Under the pieces are notes generated by a model. That model was not told the origin of the DNA and searched no databases. It saw nothing but the letters and a program-made list of their open reading frames with translations. A program made the translations under genes and the position numbers. Shown here piece by piece: positions 45,433 through 54,553 of a stretch of DNA of 64,000 nt; the stretch's first letter is position 1; the number at the start of each line of letters is the position of its first letter. This DNA is from a virus. The stretch covers positions 211,367-275,366 of the IMG/VR virus record IMGVR_UViG_3300021959_006010; one strand, 5' to 3'.

Positions 45433-48400
45433 TTATAAACTAGCTATTTCTCCTGTGTTTTTAATACGTAGTGGTATGTAGATAAATTCAATTGCCTTAA
45501 CTGGCTCAATCGCAATATCTAAATACAACTCGTTACGATCAATTCTAGCAGGTGTGTTGTTTGATTCGTCACATACTACTAAGAAATCGTATAAAGCACG
45601 TTGTCCAACAAGTTCTAAACATAGTGCTTCGGCTGCTGTTTTGATTTGATCACGTGTGATCTTATCATTTGGCTCAAATAGATATGGACGAGCTAGTGCA
45701 TCCAATCTACCACGCATGTACACAATCAAACGTGCAACATTTACACGATCTAGAGCACTTGCATTTCTAGCACGAGTTTTCTGTCCAAATACAACTAGCC
45801 CTGCTCCGTTTAGGAATGTAATTGGGTTAATTTTGTTTTCGTACAGTGTATCACGCTGTCCTTCGTTTAATGCTACTGCAACAAATTCGCCTTCGTTATT
45901 TACATAACCTGAGCTAGTTGCGTTTGTAACACCGCCACGTCTTGTACCTGCTGGTGCAAACCATGGGTAAGCAACTTGGTCATTTAGTGCAATAGTACGT
46001 AGCGCCATATGACTTGGTGGAACAACAACATTGTTTCCTGCGTTGTCGCTTGTAAAGCCCCATGGGTAATACATACCTACATATTCGTCAAAGCTTACTG
46101 CTCCAACATCGTTATCTTCTACTGCTCCACGGACGTTAGTTGCCCAATCGTTTAAGCTAGTTGCATCAGGTGTTAGTCTTGCAGGTGTATCTGCAACAAC
46201 AAATGCACTTAACTTACGATCGTAGTTCAAGCTAATCATTTCTCCAATTAGTTCTGGATAACCTGGTGTTGCCATTAAGTTAAACACTCTTGACTCATCA
46301 TCGCGGATTTCGTCATTGTTATTAACTGCTGCTTGAAGTTGCTTAACAACAACTGAACGCTGTGCTAGTCTACCAAAGCTGCCTTTACCGTCTGGCTGGT
46401 TCGGTGAGTCAGTAACCCAACGGTGTGGATAATATGCATCCATTGCTTCGTCGTTTTGACGAATATTATCACCATTTACGTCAATGTAGTTACGCTCAAA
46501 ACGCTTAACGTTAAATCCGCTTCTACGTAGGTTCCATAGTAGCATACCTTTTGGATATAGTGCTGGATCTGGAGCATCTGGATCTAAGTAATCGCTTTCA
46601 GCTAGTTCAGCAATGCTACCTGCTTCATCACTATTTGCGCCTGCTGTGTTGTAACGTGCATCTGCAAATAATACCCCGTTTGGTGTAGTTTGATCAGTTG
46701 CATCACGTAGTTTCCAACCAGCTGCTGCTGTACCTGCGTTTTCATAAACATATACAGTTGGATAGTTTTCAAGATCTGAAGTATCAATCCAAATGTCACC
46801 GTCTACAAGTGGTGTTCCATCTGTTTGTTGTGTAGGTGCACCGCTTGCAACCATTGGTCCTGCTGTGTTTGTATCAGGATTTACTACTCTATAGCCTTTC
46901 CAATCAGTACCGTTATGTACCATCATGTCTACTTCGTCAACGATTGAGTTGTACCATAGTTCGCCTTGTGCTGCTAGTGTACCTGGCTCATCGTCTGCTG
47001 CTGTATACTCTAGTGCTTTCCAAAGTGTAGCAACATATGTATTTGCTGCTGTTGGATGAGCATATAAGTTTACAGTTGAAGCTGCAATGTTTGGATCATA
47101 AGCTTGGAAACCAATTTGTGCTAAGATAGTGCTTGCACCGTCATCTACTAATTGGATTTCGCCGCCTTGGCTATGGCTAATAACAACTCTGTTTTGGCTG
47201 TCAACATCTGCTGTTACATTTTGTAGCCCTGCACTTGCAATTGCTCCTGCAATTGTTTCTGCATCATTAACACTTGAGTCAGTAGTAAATGTAACACTTA
47301 CTGGTGTGCTCATTGTGTCACTGCCGTTATCTGATTCAGATATTGTAATTGTATGACTACCGACTGTTGCTGTGTTTAGTATAATTTTAGCACTAGTTAC
47401 AGTAGTTGCTCCTGTAGTAACACGGCTGTAAAGTCTAAATCCTGCTGTTGCTGGACTATTACCTTCTGTATTCCATTGTACATATACTGAGTTAGTTGTT
47501 AAGTTTGCGCCGCCGCCTGCTCTATCTAAGTTGTACAATGCTTTTACATTGCTTTCGTATAGACTAATTTCTTTAGTATTCCAAAGTTTAGTTGAATCAT
47601 TCCACTGCTTTAGTCTATAATCAGCACCTGAGTTTGGTGTAGTTGTTTTGATCCAAATTGAGCCAGTTGGTGCATCTAAATCATCTGGACCAAACTCTGG
47701 AACTGCTGTATGTGGTGCAATTACTAGACTTGGTGCATTATATGTTCCTGGTACTATACCTAAACGTGCTGCAAAATCGCCGCCGCCTTCATTGATAGTT
47801 ACAACACCACCGTTTGAGTAAATTTCAACAATGCCATTAACTAGTGCTGCGCTTACGCCGTCTGCTGCTAATAATGTGTTAAATGCTGCAACTTGATCAG
47901 CTGCTGTTCCTACTACTTCTGCAACTGGTACTGCTGCGCCACCGTCAATTGAAACACTAAAGTCTTCGCCCGATGCAGTAAATGATGCATCTGGTCCTGA
48001 ACCTGTGTGTGCTGGCCAACTTGCTTTCCAGTTTTCAGAACCTACTTCTACCCACTGTCCTGCTGTTAAACCTGCTGCGTTTCCTGCTGATTTGTAGTAT
48101 AATCTAATTACATTAGAAACAGCAACAACTGCATAATCGCCTACTGATCCTACACTTGCTTTTGGTGTATATGGTGCAGAACCAATTGTTTTAGTTTCGT
48201 CTGTAATTACAATTGGGGCCTGTAATCCAAATGTTTGTCCGCCTGTAGTTGTTACAGGTGCTGCATTCCATTCAAATGCACCCCATTTTGTTACTTGTGT
48301 ATCTAACCAGTATGCTCCGTTTGCTGGATCATCTTGTGGAGCTTCTGATTGTGGATTTAACTTGCTTAGGTCAACATCAGCACGTACAACCCATGCTCGG

Positions 48401-48714
48401 TTGCTTACACCTAAGAATGAGTATGCTGCTTGAAGTCCGTATTCGTTAAGTTCGCCTGCGTTAATTGGGTTATTATTAGCATCAGTATAAAATACCGGAT
48501 CGCCAAATAAGTCTGCCAAATCACGCTGTGAGGTAAGTAGATATGGCTTACCTGCATTAGCTTTTATTGTACCTGCTGCGGTACCTGTTCCGCTACCGTT
48601 TGTTTTATTTTCGGCAGACGCAACAAAAATCATTGGTACGGTGCCTGGGGCCGCTGGTGTATAGAACGATTCGTCTATTACATTAACCTCAACACCTGGT
48701 GATACTAGTGCCAT
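45433..48714 (-). CDS. 18: gp18 tail sheath protein with large insertions
   Basis: 1093 residues, far longer than T4 gp18 (659). Contractile sheath subunit. The ends are sheath-like: MALVSPGVEVNVIDESFYTP at the start and the C-terminal half from about residue 720 (LLWNLRRSGFNVKRFERNYI, YPWFAPAGTRRGGV, NINPITFLNGAGLVVFGQKT-type, IEPVKAIEFIYIPLRI at the end). Between about 150 and 690 lie extra domains including three short copies of a pattern such as GSIWIKTTTPNSGADYRLKQ, GELWYNSIVDEVDMMVHNGT and GDIWIDTSDLENYPTVYVYE, probably displayed on the outside of the tail. Late promoter 48,752-48,757. Confidence 0.93.
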   Translation of the reverse strand: MALVSPGVEVNVIDESFYTPAAPGTVPMIFVASAENKTNGSGTGTAAGTIKANAGKPYLLTSQRDLADLFGDPVFYTDANNNPINAGELNEYGLQAAYSFLGVSNRAWVVRADVDLSKLNPQSEAPQDDPANGAYWLDTQVTKWGAFEWNAAPVTTTGGQTFGLQAPIVITDETKTIGSAPYTPKASVGSVGDYAVVAVSNVIRLYYKSAGNAAGLTAGQWVEVGSENWKASWPAHTGSGPDASFTASGEDFSVSIDGGAAVPVAEVVGTAADQVAAFNTLLAADGVSAALVNGIVEIYSNGGVVTINEGGGDFAARLGIVPGTYNAPSLVIAPHTAVPEFGPDDLDAPTGSIWIKTTTPNSGADYRLKQWNDSTKLWNTKEISLYESNVKALYNLDRAGGGANLTTNSVYVQWNTEGNSPATAGFRLYSRVTTGATTVTSAKIILNTATVGSHTITISESDNGSDTMSTPVSVTFTTDSSVNDAETIAGAIASAGLQNVTADVDSQNRVVISHSQGGEIQLVDDGASTILAQIGFQAYDPNIAASTVNLYAHPTAANTYVATLWKALEYTAADDEPGTLAAQGELWYNSIVDEVDMMVHNGTDWKGYRVVNPDTNTAGPMVASGAPTQQTDGTPLVDGDIWIDTSDLENYPTVYVYENAGTAAAGWKLRDATDQTTPNGVLFADARYNTAGANSDEAGSIAELAESDYLDPDAPDPALYPKGMLLWNLRRSGFNVKRFERNYIDVNGDNIRQNDEAMDAYYPHRWVTDSPNQPDGKGSFGRLAQRSVVVKQLQAAVNNNDEIRDDESRVFNLMATPGYPELIGEMISLNYDRKLSAFVVADTPARLTPDATSLNDWATNVRGAVEDNDVGAVSFDEYVGMYYPWGFTSDNAGNNVVVPPSHMALRTIALNDQVAYPWFAPAGTRRGGVTNATSSGYVNNEGEFVAVALNEGQRDTLYENKINPITFLNGAGLVVFGQKTRARNASALDRVNVARLIVYMRGRLDALARPYLFEPNDKITRDQIKTAAEALCLELVGQRALYDFLVVCDESNNTPARIDRNELYLDIAIEPVKAIEFIYIPLRIKNTGEIASL

Positions 48715-48751
48715 GTTTTCTTTCTCCTATCGAGTTGGTCTTTGTTAGTAG

Positions 48752-48757
48752 TATTTA
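48752..48757 (-). promoter_or_regulatory. late promoter of gp18
   Basis: - strand GCTAAATACTA, about 37 nt upstream of ATG 48714 with SD AGGAG between. Confidence 0.65.
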
Positions 48758-48816
48758 GCGTATATAGATAAAAATGCATAGGTAAACAGCTATAAAAAGG
48801 GACCGAAAAGGGCAGC

Positions 48817-48822
48817 TAAATA
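48817..48822 (+). promoter_or_regulatory. late promoter abutting start codon
   Basis: GCTAAATATAACTATG: 5 nt from TAAATA to ATG 48828, diverging from the gp18 promoter. Confidence 0.6.
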
Positions 48823-48827
48823 TAACT

Positions 48828-49169
48828 ATGAGACCACTATGTGTAAATTGCAGACAAAAACCAGCTGCTATAAATTATTATAAACAAGGCAAGCCTTATT
48901 ACCGAAAGAAATGCGAATCTTGCACTAGATACGGAGGCAAAGGAAAGCAGCCTCCTAAGTGGCATTTGTATGGTTACACAAAAAAATCACATTGCGAAAA
49001 GTGTGGATTTGATTCAAAACATCTTGAACAGTTTGATGTTTATCATGTAGACGGAGATTTAAATAATTGTCGTCCGAGCAATCTTAAAACTATTTGTGCT
49101 AATTGTCAAAGATTAATACAAAAAGAAGGTTATAAATGGAGACAAGGAAATTTAATTCCTGATATGTAA
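48828..49169 (+). CDS. HNH-like zinc-ribbon nuclease, 113 aa
   Basis: Two zinc pairs in the N-terminal half (CVNCRQ, CESC), then CEKCGF, the core FDVYHVDGDLNNCRPSNLKT (about 72-91, H and N of HNH) and CANCQ. Compact HNH endonuclease, likely nicking or cutting DNA; in T4-like phages such genes are often mobile intergenic nucleases. It lies alone on the + strand between - strand tail genes, consistent with an insertion. Overlaps the kinase-like gene tail to tail by 18 nt. Confidence 0.8.
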   Translation: MRPLCVNCRQKPAAINYYKQGKPYYRKKCESCTRYGGKGKQPPKWHLYGYTKKSHCEKCGFDSKHLEQFDVYHVDGDLNNCRPSNLKTICANCQRLIQKEGYKWRQGNLIPDM

Positions 49170-49685
49170 ACTTCTTTTTGCCATTGAATTTCTAAAAATA
49201 GTATGCATTAAAATGTCTACGTTTCTTCTTAATCTGTTTAAATCAGCATTATTATCAATAGTGTAATCACACATCCATTGTTCAATACTCATTGAGCTTG
49301 GATCTTCTGTAGGTAAATGATCTGAACGATCTACCCAAATAGCATAATCAAAGATTTCTTCGTTTTGCATTGCAAAAAACTCACGTTTATTTCGCAACCC
49401 ACAATATATATCATGCTCGGCAAATAAGTTACGGCCTAATTTTGCTAAATCATCTTTGCAATAATCGTGTATCATATTGTACCATTCGGTGCGATGATTA
49501 TGACGATCATTATAACATTCTTCTTCGTTAGTATAACCGTACTTGTCTTTTAATTCTTCGAAGATAAAAAGCTCTGAACAAAATTTAGAACTAGATTGGA
49601 ATTTGTAACCATAGTCTTGTAGTATTTCGCAAACAGTATCTTTGCCGTGACGGCCGTGTCCAACAACAAGTAACTTTGGTAACAT
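49152..49685 (-). CDS. P-loop dNMP-kinase-like protein
   Basis: 177 residues. The N-terminal VVGHGRHGKDTVCEIL (about 7-22) is a P-loop of the GxxxxGKD type seen in T4 gp1-like deoxynucleoside monophosphate kinases. DLAKLGRNLFAEHDIYCGLRN and FDYAIWVDRSDHLPTEDPSS follow the NMP-kinase pattern. Probably phosphorylates dNMPs for replication. It has its own early promoter, unlike the tail genes around it. Confidence 0.72.
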   Translation of the reverse strand: MLPKLLVVGHGRHGKDTVCEILQDYGYKFQSSSKFCSELFIFEELKDKYGYTNEEECYNDRHNHRTEWYNMIHDYCKDDLAKLGRNLFAEHDIYCGLRNKREFFAMQNEEIFDYAIWVDRSDHLPTEDPSSMSIEQWMCDYTIDNNADLNRLRRNVDILMHTIFRNSMAKRSLHIRN

Positions 49686-49712
49686 ATATTAATCTCCGTA
49701 AAATATTCTTAT

Positions 49713-49741
49713 ATTATACGAGAAAAATGTATTGTTGTCAA
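49713..49741 (-). promoter_or_regulatory. strong early promoter
   Basis: - strand TTGACA (49741-49736), 17 nt, TATAAT (49718-49713), then GGAGATT before ATG 49685. The only early-type promoter in the tail region. Confidence 0.88.
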
Positions 49742-49744
49742 CCG

Positions 49745-49993
49745 TTAATCGTAATGTCCGCCTAAAATAGCAACTTTTTCTATTTCTTCGTTAAACATTT
49801 CAGCTTCTCTAACTTTCCATGCTTGTTCGAAACCTTGCTCGTGCAAATAGTTTTCGTTATTGCCCCAAAGTCTTTTTATGTATGAGTTATAAGTTGCTTC
49901 GACATCTCTGTCGCTCCAGGATTTATCAATAAGTTTACCTTTGACAATCCAATTTAACCGATTGGCTTCTTTACGTACAAATGGGCTACACAC
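49745..49993 (-). CDS. hypothetical protein with GTG start, 82 aa
   Basis: Start set at GTG 49993, 6 nt after a perfect SD AGGAGG; an in-frame upstream start would include the SD. Basic N-terminus (SPFVRKEANRLNWIVKGKL), Trp-rich helices (SYIKRLWGNNENYLHEQG). Function unknown, but it lies next to gp13. Confidence 0.68.
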   Translation of the reverse strand: MCSPFVRKEANRLNWIVKGKLIDKSWSDRDVEATYNSYIKRLWGNNENYLHEQGFEQAWKVREAEMFNEEIEKVAILGGHYD

Positions 49994-50024
49994 TGTGAAC
50001 CTCCTATACTGCAATTTGTAATTG

Positions 50025-50030
50025 TATTTA
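50025..50030 (-). promoter_or_regulatory. late promoter
   Basis: - strand TGTAAATACAAT, 31 nt before GTG 49993. Confidence 0.55.
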
Positions 50031-50057
50031 CAGTATAGTTAATTTATAGCGTTAACA

Positions 50058-50840
50058 TTAACCTATTAGGAATCCGTAGCCTGTACCGCCTGCTACTGCC
50101 ATTGAAACATCTTGCTCAAGTTTTTCCATTTCAGATTGTGCTTCAGCTTTTAACGTGTCGCCATTTAAACTAGTACCACCTTGAGGGCCTGCAATAGTAG
50201 CAAACTTTGAACGTGCTTCGCCTAGCATATATTTACAACTTGCAAGTGTATAATCTTTAATCCACTGGCTTGCAAGATAATCATCAAGTAACTGCAATGT
50301 AGGACGATAGTTATAAGCAAAAATTAAAATTTCTTCGTCGCCTCGAGGTCTTTGCAAAATTGTTAATTTTTTGTTAGTGTTGTTCCAGGTAAATTCCATA
50401 AAGCTACCAAACATACGTCCTACAAGTTCTTGATATCCTGCAAACATATCATATGTTGCTAATCCGCCCATTTGTGTAGATCCTGCTAAAAGGTATGTAT
50501 TAGTAAATGCTAAATTGAATGGTTCAAAAAGAGATCCGCCACCGCCGTTGCCAGTACGAGATCCAATTGATCTTCTGTATAATTTTCTTACTTCGATAAC
50601 TTCGTTTGGAAGTATATATTCGTTTTGATCTTCTATCATAGATAAAAACAAATAACTTTCTTCAACAGAGTGATCTGATCTCTGTCGATATTTTGAAAGT
50701 GCTTTGTTAAGTGCAGTTTCGTAATGTACAGGGTCAAGTTCGACATCTATCATGCCGCCGCCTAGAAATGCATTAACATAATCATAGACTTCTTGTTTCT
50801 TAGTTATTAGCTGTTGTTTTTGTAGTTCAATATCTGACAT
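50058..50840 (-). CDS. 13: gp13 neck protein
   Basis: 260 residues, T4 gp13 309. Joins the portal to the tail. Start at ATG 50840 (MSDIELQKQQ) after SD GGAGAA. Features: KQEVYDYVNAFLGGGMIDVE, HYETALNKALSKYRQRS, ESYLFLSMIEDQNEYILPNE, and the C-terminal EILIFAYNYRPTLQLLDDYL and YMLGEARSKFATIAGPQGGT, the last typical for gp13 of marine T4-like phages. Confidence 0.85.
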   Translation of the reverse strand: MSDIELQKQQLITKKQEVYDYVNAFLGGGMIDVELDPVHYETALNKALSKYRQRSDHSVEESYLFLSMIEDQNEYILPNEVIEVRKLYRRSIGSRTGNGGGGSLFEPFNLAFTNTYLLAGSTQMGGLATYDMFAGYQELVGRMFGSFMEFTWNNTNKKLTILQRPRGDEEILIFAYNYRPTLQLLDDYLASQWIKDYTLASCKYMLGEARSKFATIAGPQGGTSLNGDTLKAEAQSEMEKLEQDVSMAVAGGTGYGFLIG

Positions 50841-50859
50841 ATAGAAGTTCTCCGTATAG

Positions 50860-50876
50860 TATTTATCGAATAAATA
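50860..50876. promoter_or_regulatory. divergent late promoters of gp13 and gp14
   Basis: - strand GATAAATACTAT (TAAATA 50865-50860) for gp13 and + strand AATAAATATG (TAAATA 50871-50876) for gp14, 5 bp apart. On the + side 5 nt lead to ATG 50882. Confidence 0.7.
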
Positions 50877-50881
50877 TGTAT

Positions 50882-52141
50882 ATGCCAAGACTTAGTTTAT
50901 ACAGACCAGAAAAAGGCAACGATTACGATTTTATAGATAAGCAAATCTATGAGATGTTTTCTGTTGGCGGAACAGATTTATACATCCACAAGTACATCGG
51001 TACTGACGACGGAACAACCGTCAAGGATGAGACACAAATTCAAGATCTAATGTTTCTTGAAAATAGAGACAGAAAATACGATCCTGACATTTATACAATA
51101 CGAGGTGTGTATAATGTACAAGACATTGATTTTGATCTAAGTCAATTTGGATTGTTTTTAAGCAATGACACACTTTTTCTTACTGTGCATATTAATAGCA
51201 GTGTAAAAAGTATCGGAAGAAAAATTATGTCAGGAGATGTAATTGAACTTCCTCATTTAAAAGACGAGTATGCATTAAATGATTTCGGAAGTGCATTAAA
51301 AAGATTTTATGTAGTTGAGGATATAAATCGTGCAGCAGAAGGTTTTAGTCCTACTTGGTATCCTCATTTGTATAGATTAAAACTTAAACAAATTGTTGAT
51401 AGTCAAGAATTTGCCGATATTTTAGAAAGACCAGAGAACGAAGATAATTTCGAAGGCGATTATGATCCTGCAACAACATATGCTGTTGGCCAAGTAGTTA
51501 AATATAAAGGCGATCTGTACGAAGTTACTAACGAAACTACTGGTAATTTACCTACAGATACTAACTTTTGGAAACCGTTTGAAGAAAACACATTAAGAGA
51601 TTTGTTAAGTACATACGAAAAAGAAATGCAAATAAACAATGCAGTTGTATCTGAGGCAGAAGCTGCGGCTTCTAAGTCAGGTTACGATGTTAGTCATTTT
51701 TACACTGTAGCAGTTGACGAAGACGGTCAAGTCGAATTACAAACAGTAGACGAGACAGAAATAGATGCTAGTGCAAGCACTTATTTTGCCGACGGCGTAT
51801 ATGGAAGACCGGATAGACACGGCTACGATGGCTATTTAATTGGTGATAATAATGCACCAAACGGAGAATTATTTGGCAGCGGAATACAATTTCCTATGGA
51901 CAATATGCCAGGAGATTATTTTTTAAGAACAGATTTTTTACCGAATAGATTATTTAAATTTGATGGGAATAGATGGGTGAAGGTACATGACGCAGTAAGA
52001 CACAATATGTCTAATACTGATACTAGACAAACGCAAAAAACATCGTTTATCAATAATACTAATACTAATACAATCGGCGGCGAAACTGTGGAAGAACGTC
52101 AGAGCTTGTCAAAAGCACTTAGACCAAAGGCGGATAATTAA
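50882..52141 (+). CDS. 14: gp14 neck protein
   Basis: 419 residues, T4 gp14 256. Start at ATG 50882 (MPRLSLYRPEKGNDYDFIDK), because the in-frame ATG at 50876 overlaps the promoter. The N-terminal 180 residues are gp14-like (QIYEMFSVGGTDLYIHKY, SGDVIELPHLKDEYAL). An insert (about 197-230, DPATTYAVGQVVKYKGDLYE, FWKPF) resembles a chitin/carbohydrate-binding (CBM5/12-like) module. The C-terminal region is extended and Asn/Thr-rich. Followed by gp15 with a one-base overlap. Confidence 0.85.
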   Translation: MPRLSLYRPEKGNDYDFIDKQIYEMFSVGGTDLYIHKYIGTDDGTTVKDETQIQDLMFLENRDRKYDPDIYTIRGVYNVQDIDFDLSQFGLFLSNDTLFLTVHINSSVKSIGRKIMSGDVIELPHLKDEYALNDFGSALKRFYVVEDINRAAEGFSPTWYPHLYRLKLKQIVDSQEFADILERPENEDNFEGDYDPATTYAVGQVVKYKGDLYEVTNETTGNLPTDTNFWKPFEENTLRDLLSTYEKEMQINNAVVSEAEAAASKSGYDVSHFYTVAVDEDGQVELQTVDETEIDASASTYFADGVYGRPDRHGYDGYLIGDNNAPNGELFGSGIQFPMDNMPGDYFLRTDFLPNRLFKFDGNRWVKVHDAVRHNMSNTDTRQTQKTSFINNTNTNTIGGETVEERQSLSKALRPKADN

Positions 52142-53607
52142 TGCAACATTTTTATGACGCACAGATAAGAAGATATATCACTCAAATGATTCGCATGATG
52201 AGTGGTTTTAGTTATAAAGACGGACAAGGTCGGCTTAAAACTGTTCCAGTAATGTATGGAGATCTTACAAGACAGGCTGCAAATATTATTCGAGATAACT
52301 CTGAAAATAAAATTCCAAGTGCTCCTAGAATGAGCGTATACATTACAGGCCTTGAGATGGATAGAACTAGGACTGGTGACAGCACACTAGTTAGCAAAAT
52401 GCACATTAGAGAACGTGCATACGATGCTAACGGTCAAGAATATCTAAACGAAGAAGGAAAGAACTACACTGTAGAGCGTTTAATGCCTAGTCCTTATATA
52501 TTAAGAATGAATGTAGATATTTGGGCTTCAAATACTGACCAAAAACTTCAAATAGTGGAACAAATATTAACATTGTTTAATCCAAGTCTTGAAATACAAA
52601 CAACTGATAACTATATTGATTGGACAAGTTTAAGTGTAGTTGACCTTGACGGGATTACATGGAGTACTAGAAGTATTCCAGTAGGTGTTGATTCAGAAAT
52701 AGACGTAGCACAACTTCAGTTTAGTACTCCAATATACATTAGTCCTCCAGTAAAAGTAAAAAGACTTGGCGTAATTACAAATATTATTACTAGAGTGTTT
52801 GACGAACGCACAGGTGATATTAATTTAGGTCTAAGTGGTCCAGAAATGTTAGCATATAGCGAAAATCAATTACCTATGGATTTTGAAACAGAAACACAAG
52901 TAAATGAAAACGGAGAGATTGATATAGTTACTAAAAACACAATAGATTATACTTTTGCAAATCAATCTAACCTGTCGACTACATTCCGAGACTACGGTGT
53001 TTATGTGTTAGGAAACGAGGCGCAAATTATATACGACGGTAAAGTAGGCGAAGTTGACTGGGACAGAGTTATACTGGCTTATCCAGGAACATATCAAGCA
53101 GGATTAAGTAAAATAGTTCTTAAAAACAGTTCTGATCCTGATAGTAATATTATAGGATATATTACAGTTAATTCTTTAGATAACACGAAAGTCCTTGTTA
53201 GTTGGGATCAAGACACTCTACCAAGTGACACTATTATACAAGGTCCAATAAGAAATAACGGTAGCATTGATTATATCATTGATACTACTAGATTTGATCC
53301 ATCACAGGATAAAACAGCAGGTGTTAGATTACTTCTTATTACAAGCATAGGCGACACTGTTAATATAGACGGTCCAGATGCATGGAAAAATAACGACGTT
53401 ACTGACTTTGTTGCAGACGAAAATGATATAGTCGAATGGGATGGAGCAAATTGGAATATTATTTTTGATGCATCAGAAACTACTGATGTAACATATGTTA
53501 GTAATCTTAACACAGGAGTTCAATACAAATGGACTGGCTCTCTCTGGATACAATCTTACGAAGGTGAGTATTCAGAAGGTGCTTGGATGCTATATCTCGA
53601 AAGCTAA
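52141..53607 (+). CDS. 15: gp15 tail terminator / sheath stabiliser with extension
   Basis: 488 residues; T4 gp15 272. Caps the tail tube and sheath below the neck. The first 240 residues are gp15-like (MQHFYDAQIRRYITQMIRM, VPVMYGDLTRQAANIIRDN, YILRMNVDIWASNTDQKLQI, PVKVKRLGVITNII). The other half (from about 270) is a Thr/Asn/Asp-rich beta region ending in YKWTGSLWIQSYEGEYSEG, similar to the display-type inserts of gp18. ATG overlaps the gp14 stop. Confidence 0.88.
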   Translation: MQHFYDAQIRRYITQMIRMMSGFSYKDGQGRLKTVPVMYGDLTRQAANIIRDNSENKIPSAPRMSVYITGLEMDRTRTGDSTLVSKMHIRERAYDANGQEYLNEEGKNYTVERLMPSPYILRMNVDIWASNTDQKLQIVEQILTLFNPSLEIQTTDNYIDWTSLSVVDLDGITWSTRSIPVGVDSEIDVAQLQFSTPIYISPPVKVKRLGVITNIITRVFDERTGDINLGLSGPEMLAYSENQLPMDFETETQVNENGEIDIVTKNTIDYTFANQSNLSTTFRDYGVYVLGNEAQIIYDGKVGEVDWDRVILAYPGTYQAGLSKIVLKNSSDPDSNIIGYITVNSLDNTKVLVSWDQDTLPSDTIIQGPIRNNGSIDYIIDTTRFDPSQDKTAGVRLLLITSIGDTVNIDGPDAWKNNDVTDFVADENDIVEWDGANWNIIFDASETTDVTYVSNLNTGVQYKWTGSLWIQSYEGEYSEGAWMLYLES

Positions 53608-53615
53608 TTATTAGT

Positions 53616-54050
53616 ATGGAAGATGTAATAGTATGTAGTGGTGCTTTATTCTATTCTAGAAAATCTAATAGAATTTTGTTAATTCAGAAAGCAGAAGGAA
53701 AACACAAAAATACTTGGGGTCTTGTTGGCGGAACTACTGAAAACGGCGAAACTCCTTGGCAGGGGTTACAAAGAGAAATTAAAGAAGAAATAGGATTTTT
53801 GCCAACAATTATAAAAACACTTCCTTTAGAAAGTTTTGTAAGTAATGATCATAAGTTTAACTTTTACACATATCTTTGTGTTATTGAAGAAGAGTTTATT
53901 CCAAAATTAAGTAAAGAACATAAAGGTTGGGCATGGTGTGTTATAGAAAATTGTCCTAAACCTTTGCATCAAGGGTTGCGTAGTAGTTTTGGTAATCGAT
54001 CAATTAGAAATAAACTTAATACAGTATTCGAAATTATGGATTTATTATAA
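53616..54050 (+). CDS. Nudix hydrolase
   Basis: 144 residues, start at ATG 53616, 8 nt after gp15. The Nudix box is complete: G-TTENG-E-TPWQGLQ-REIKEEIGF (residues about 40-62). Hydrolyses nucleoside diphosphates linked to another group, for example oxidised dNTPs, ADP-ribose or capped RNA; T4 also has a Nudix enzyme (NudE). Which substrate applies is not visible. Co-transcribed with gp14/gp15. Confidence 0.9.
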   Translation: MEDVIVCSGALFYSRKSNRILLIQKAEGKHKNTWGLVGGTTENGETPWQGLQREIKEEIGFLPTIIKTLPLESFVSNDHKFNFYTYLCVIEEEFIPKLSKEHKGWAWCVIENCPKPLHQGLRSSFGNRSIRNKLNTVFEIMDLL

Positions 54051-54298
54051 TGGATGACTTAGTAATGTTAGGAAATAATCTAGACAGTAGTTTAGAAGAA
54101 GAAATTGTAAAAATTATATTTAAGGGTGATATTAAAAGAGAGTGTATATACACTCGTAGTAAAGATCTAACTCCTGAGATGGATATTGAAGAAGAAAATA
54201 TTCCCAACACAGTAATAGCTTACAACCTAATAAGGCAACGTTGGGAATATTTAAATTTAGCTAACATCGAAACCGCTGAAGCAATTATTAACGATTAG
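54050..54298 (+). CDS. hypothetical protein, 82 aa
   Basis: Acidic protein (DLVMLGNNLDSSLEEEIVKI, then DIEEENIPNTVIAYNLIRQR). TAATG overlap with the Nudix gene. Looks conserved among marine T4-like phages near the neck genes; function unknown. Tail-to-tail 4-nt overlap with the next gene. Confidence 0.68.
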   Translation: MDDLVMLGNNLDSSLEEEIVKIIFKGDIKRECIYTRSKDLTPEMDIEEENIPNTVIAYNLIRQRWEYLNLANIETAEAIIND

Positions 54299-54543
54299 CT
54301 ATTTTCAGAAATAATTGCTTCTATAGCAGCTTTAGTTTCAACAAAATTTTCTTGTATTTCAGTTAAATCAATACCACGTTCTTCTCTTCTAGCTGCTTTT
54401 AAAGACAAGTTGTGATATTCAGCTGCGTACTGCCTTAAATTACTAATATGTGTCCACATTTCTTCTGACCCAAGTTCGTCTGCTTTTGTCATAAAATCGT
54501 CTACCATAGTGTAAAATTCTTTTGTTTTGTACCATATTGCCAT
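54295..54543 (-). CDS. small helical protein, 82 aa
   Basis: Start set at ATG 54543 (MAIWYKTKEFYTMVDDFMTK) after SD AAGGAAAA. Entirely helical, probably a small coiled coil (SLKAARREERGIDLTEIQEN). Follows the 1300-residue tail protein and may act as its chaperone or companion. Confidence 0.65.
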   Translation of the reverse strand: MAIWYKTKEFYTMVDDFMTKADELGSEEMWTHISNLRQYAAEYHNLSLKAARREERGIDLTEIQENFVETKAAIEAIISENS

Positions 54544-54553
54544 AATATTTTCC

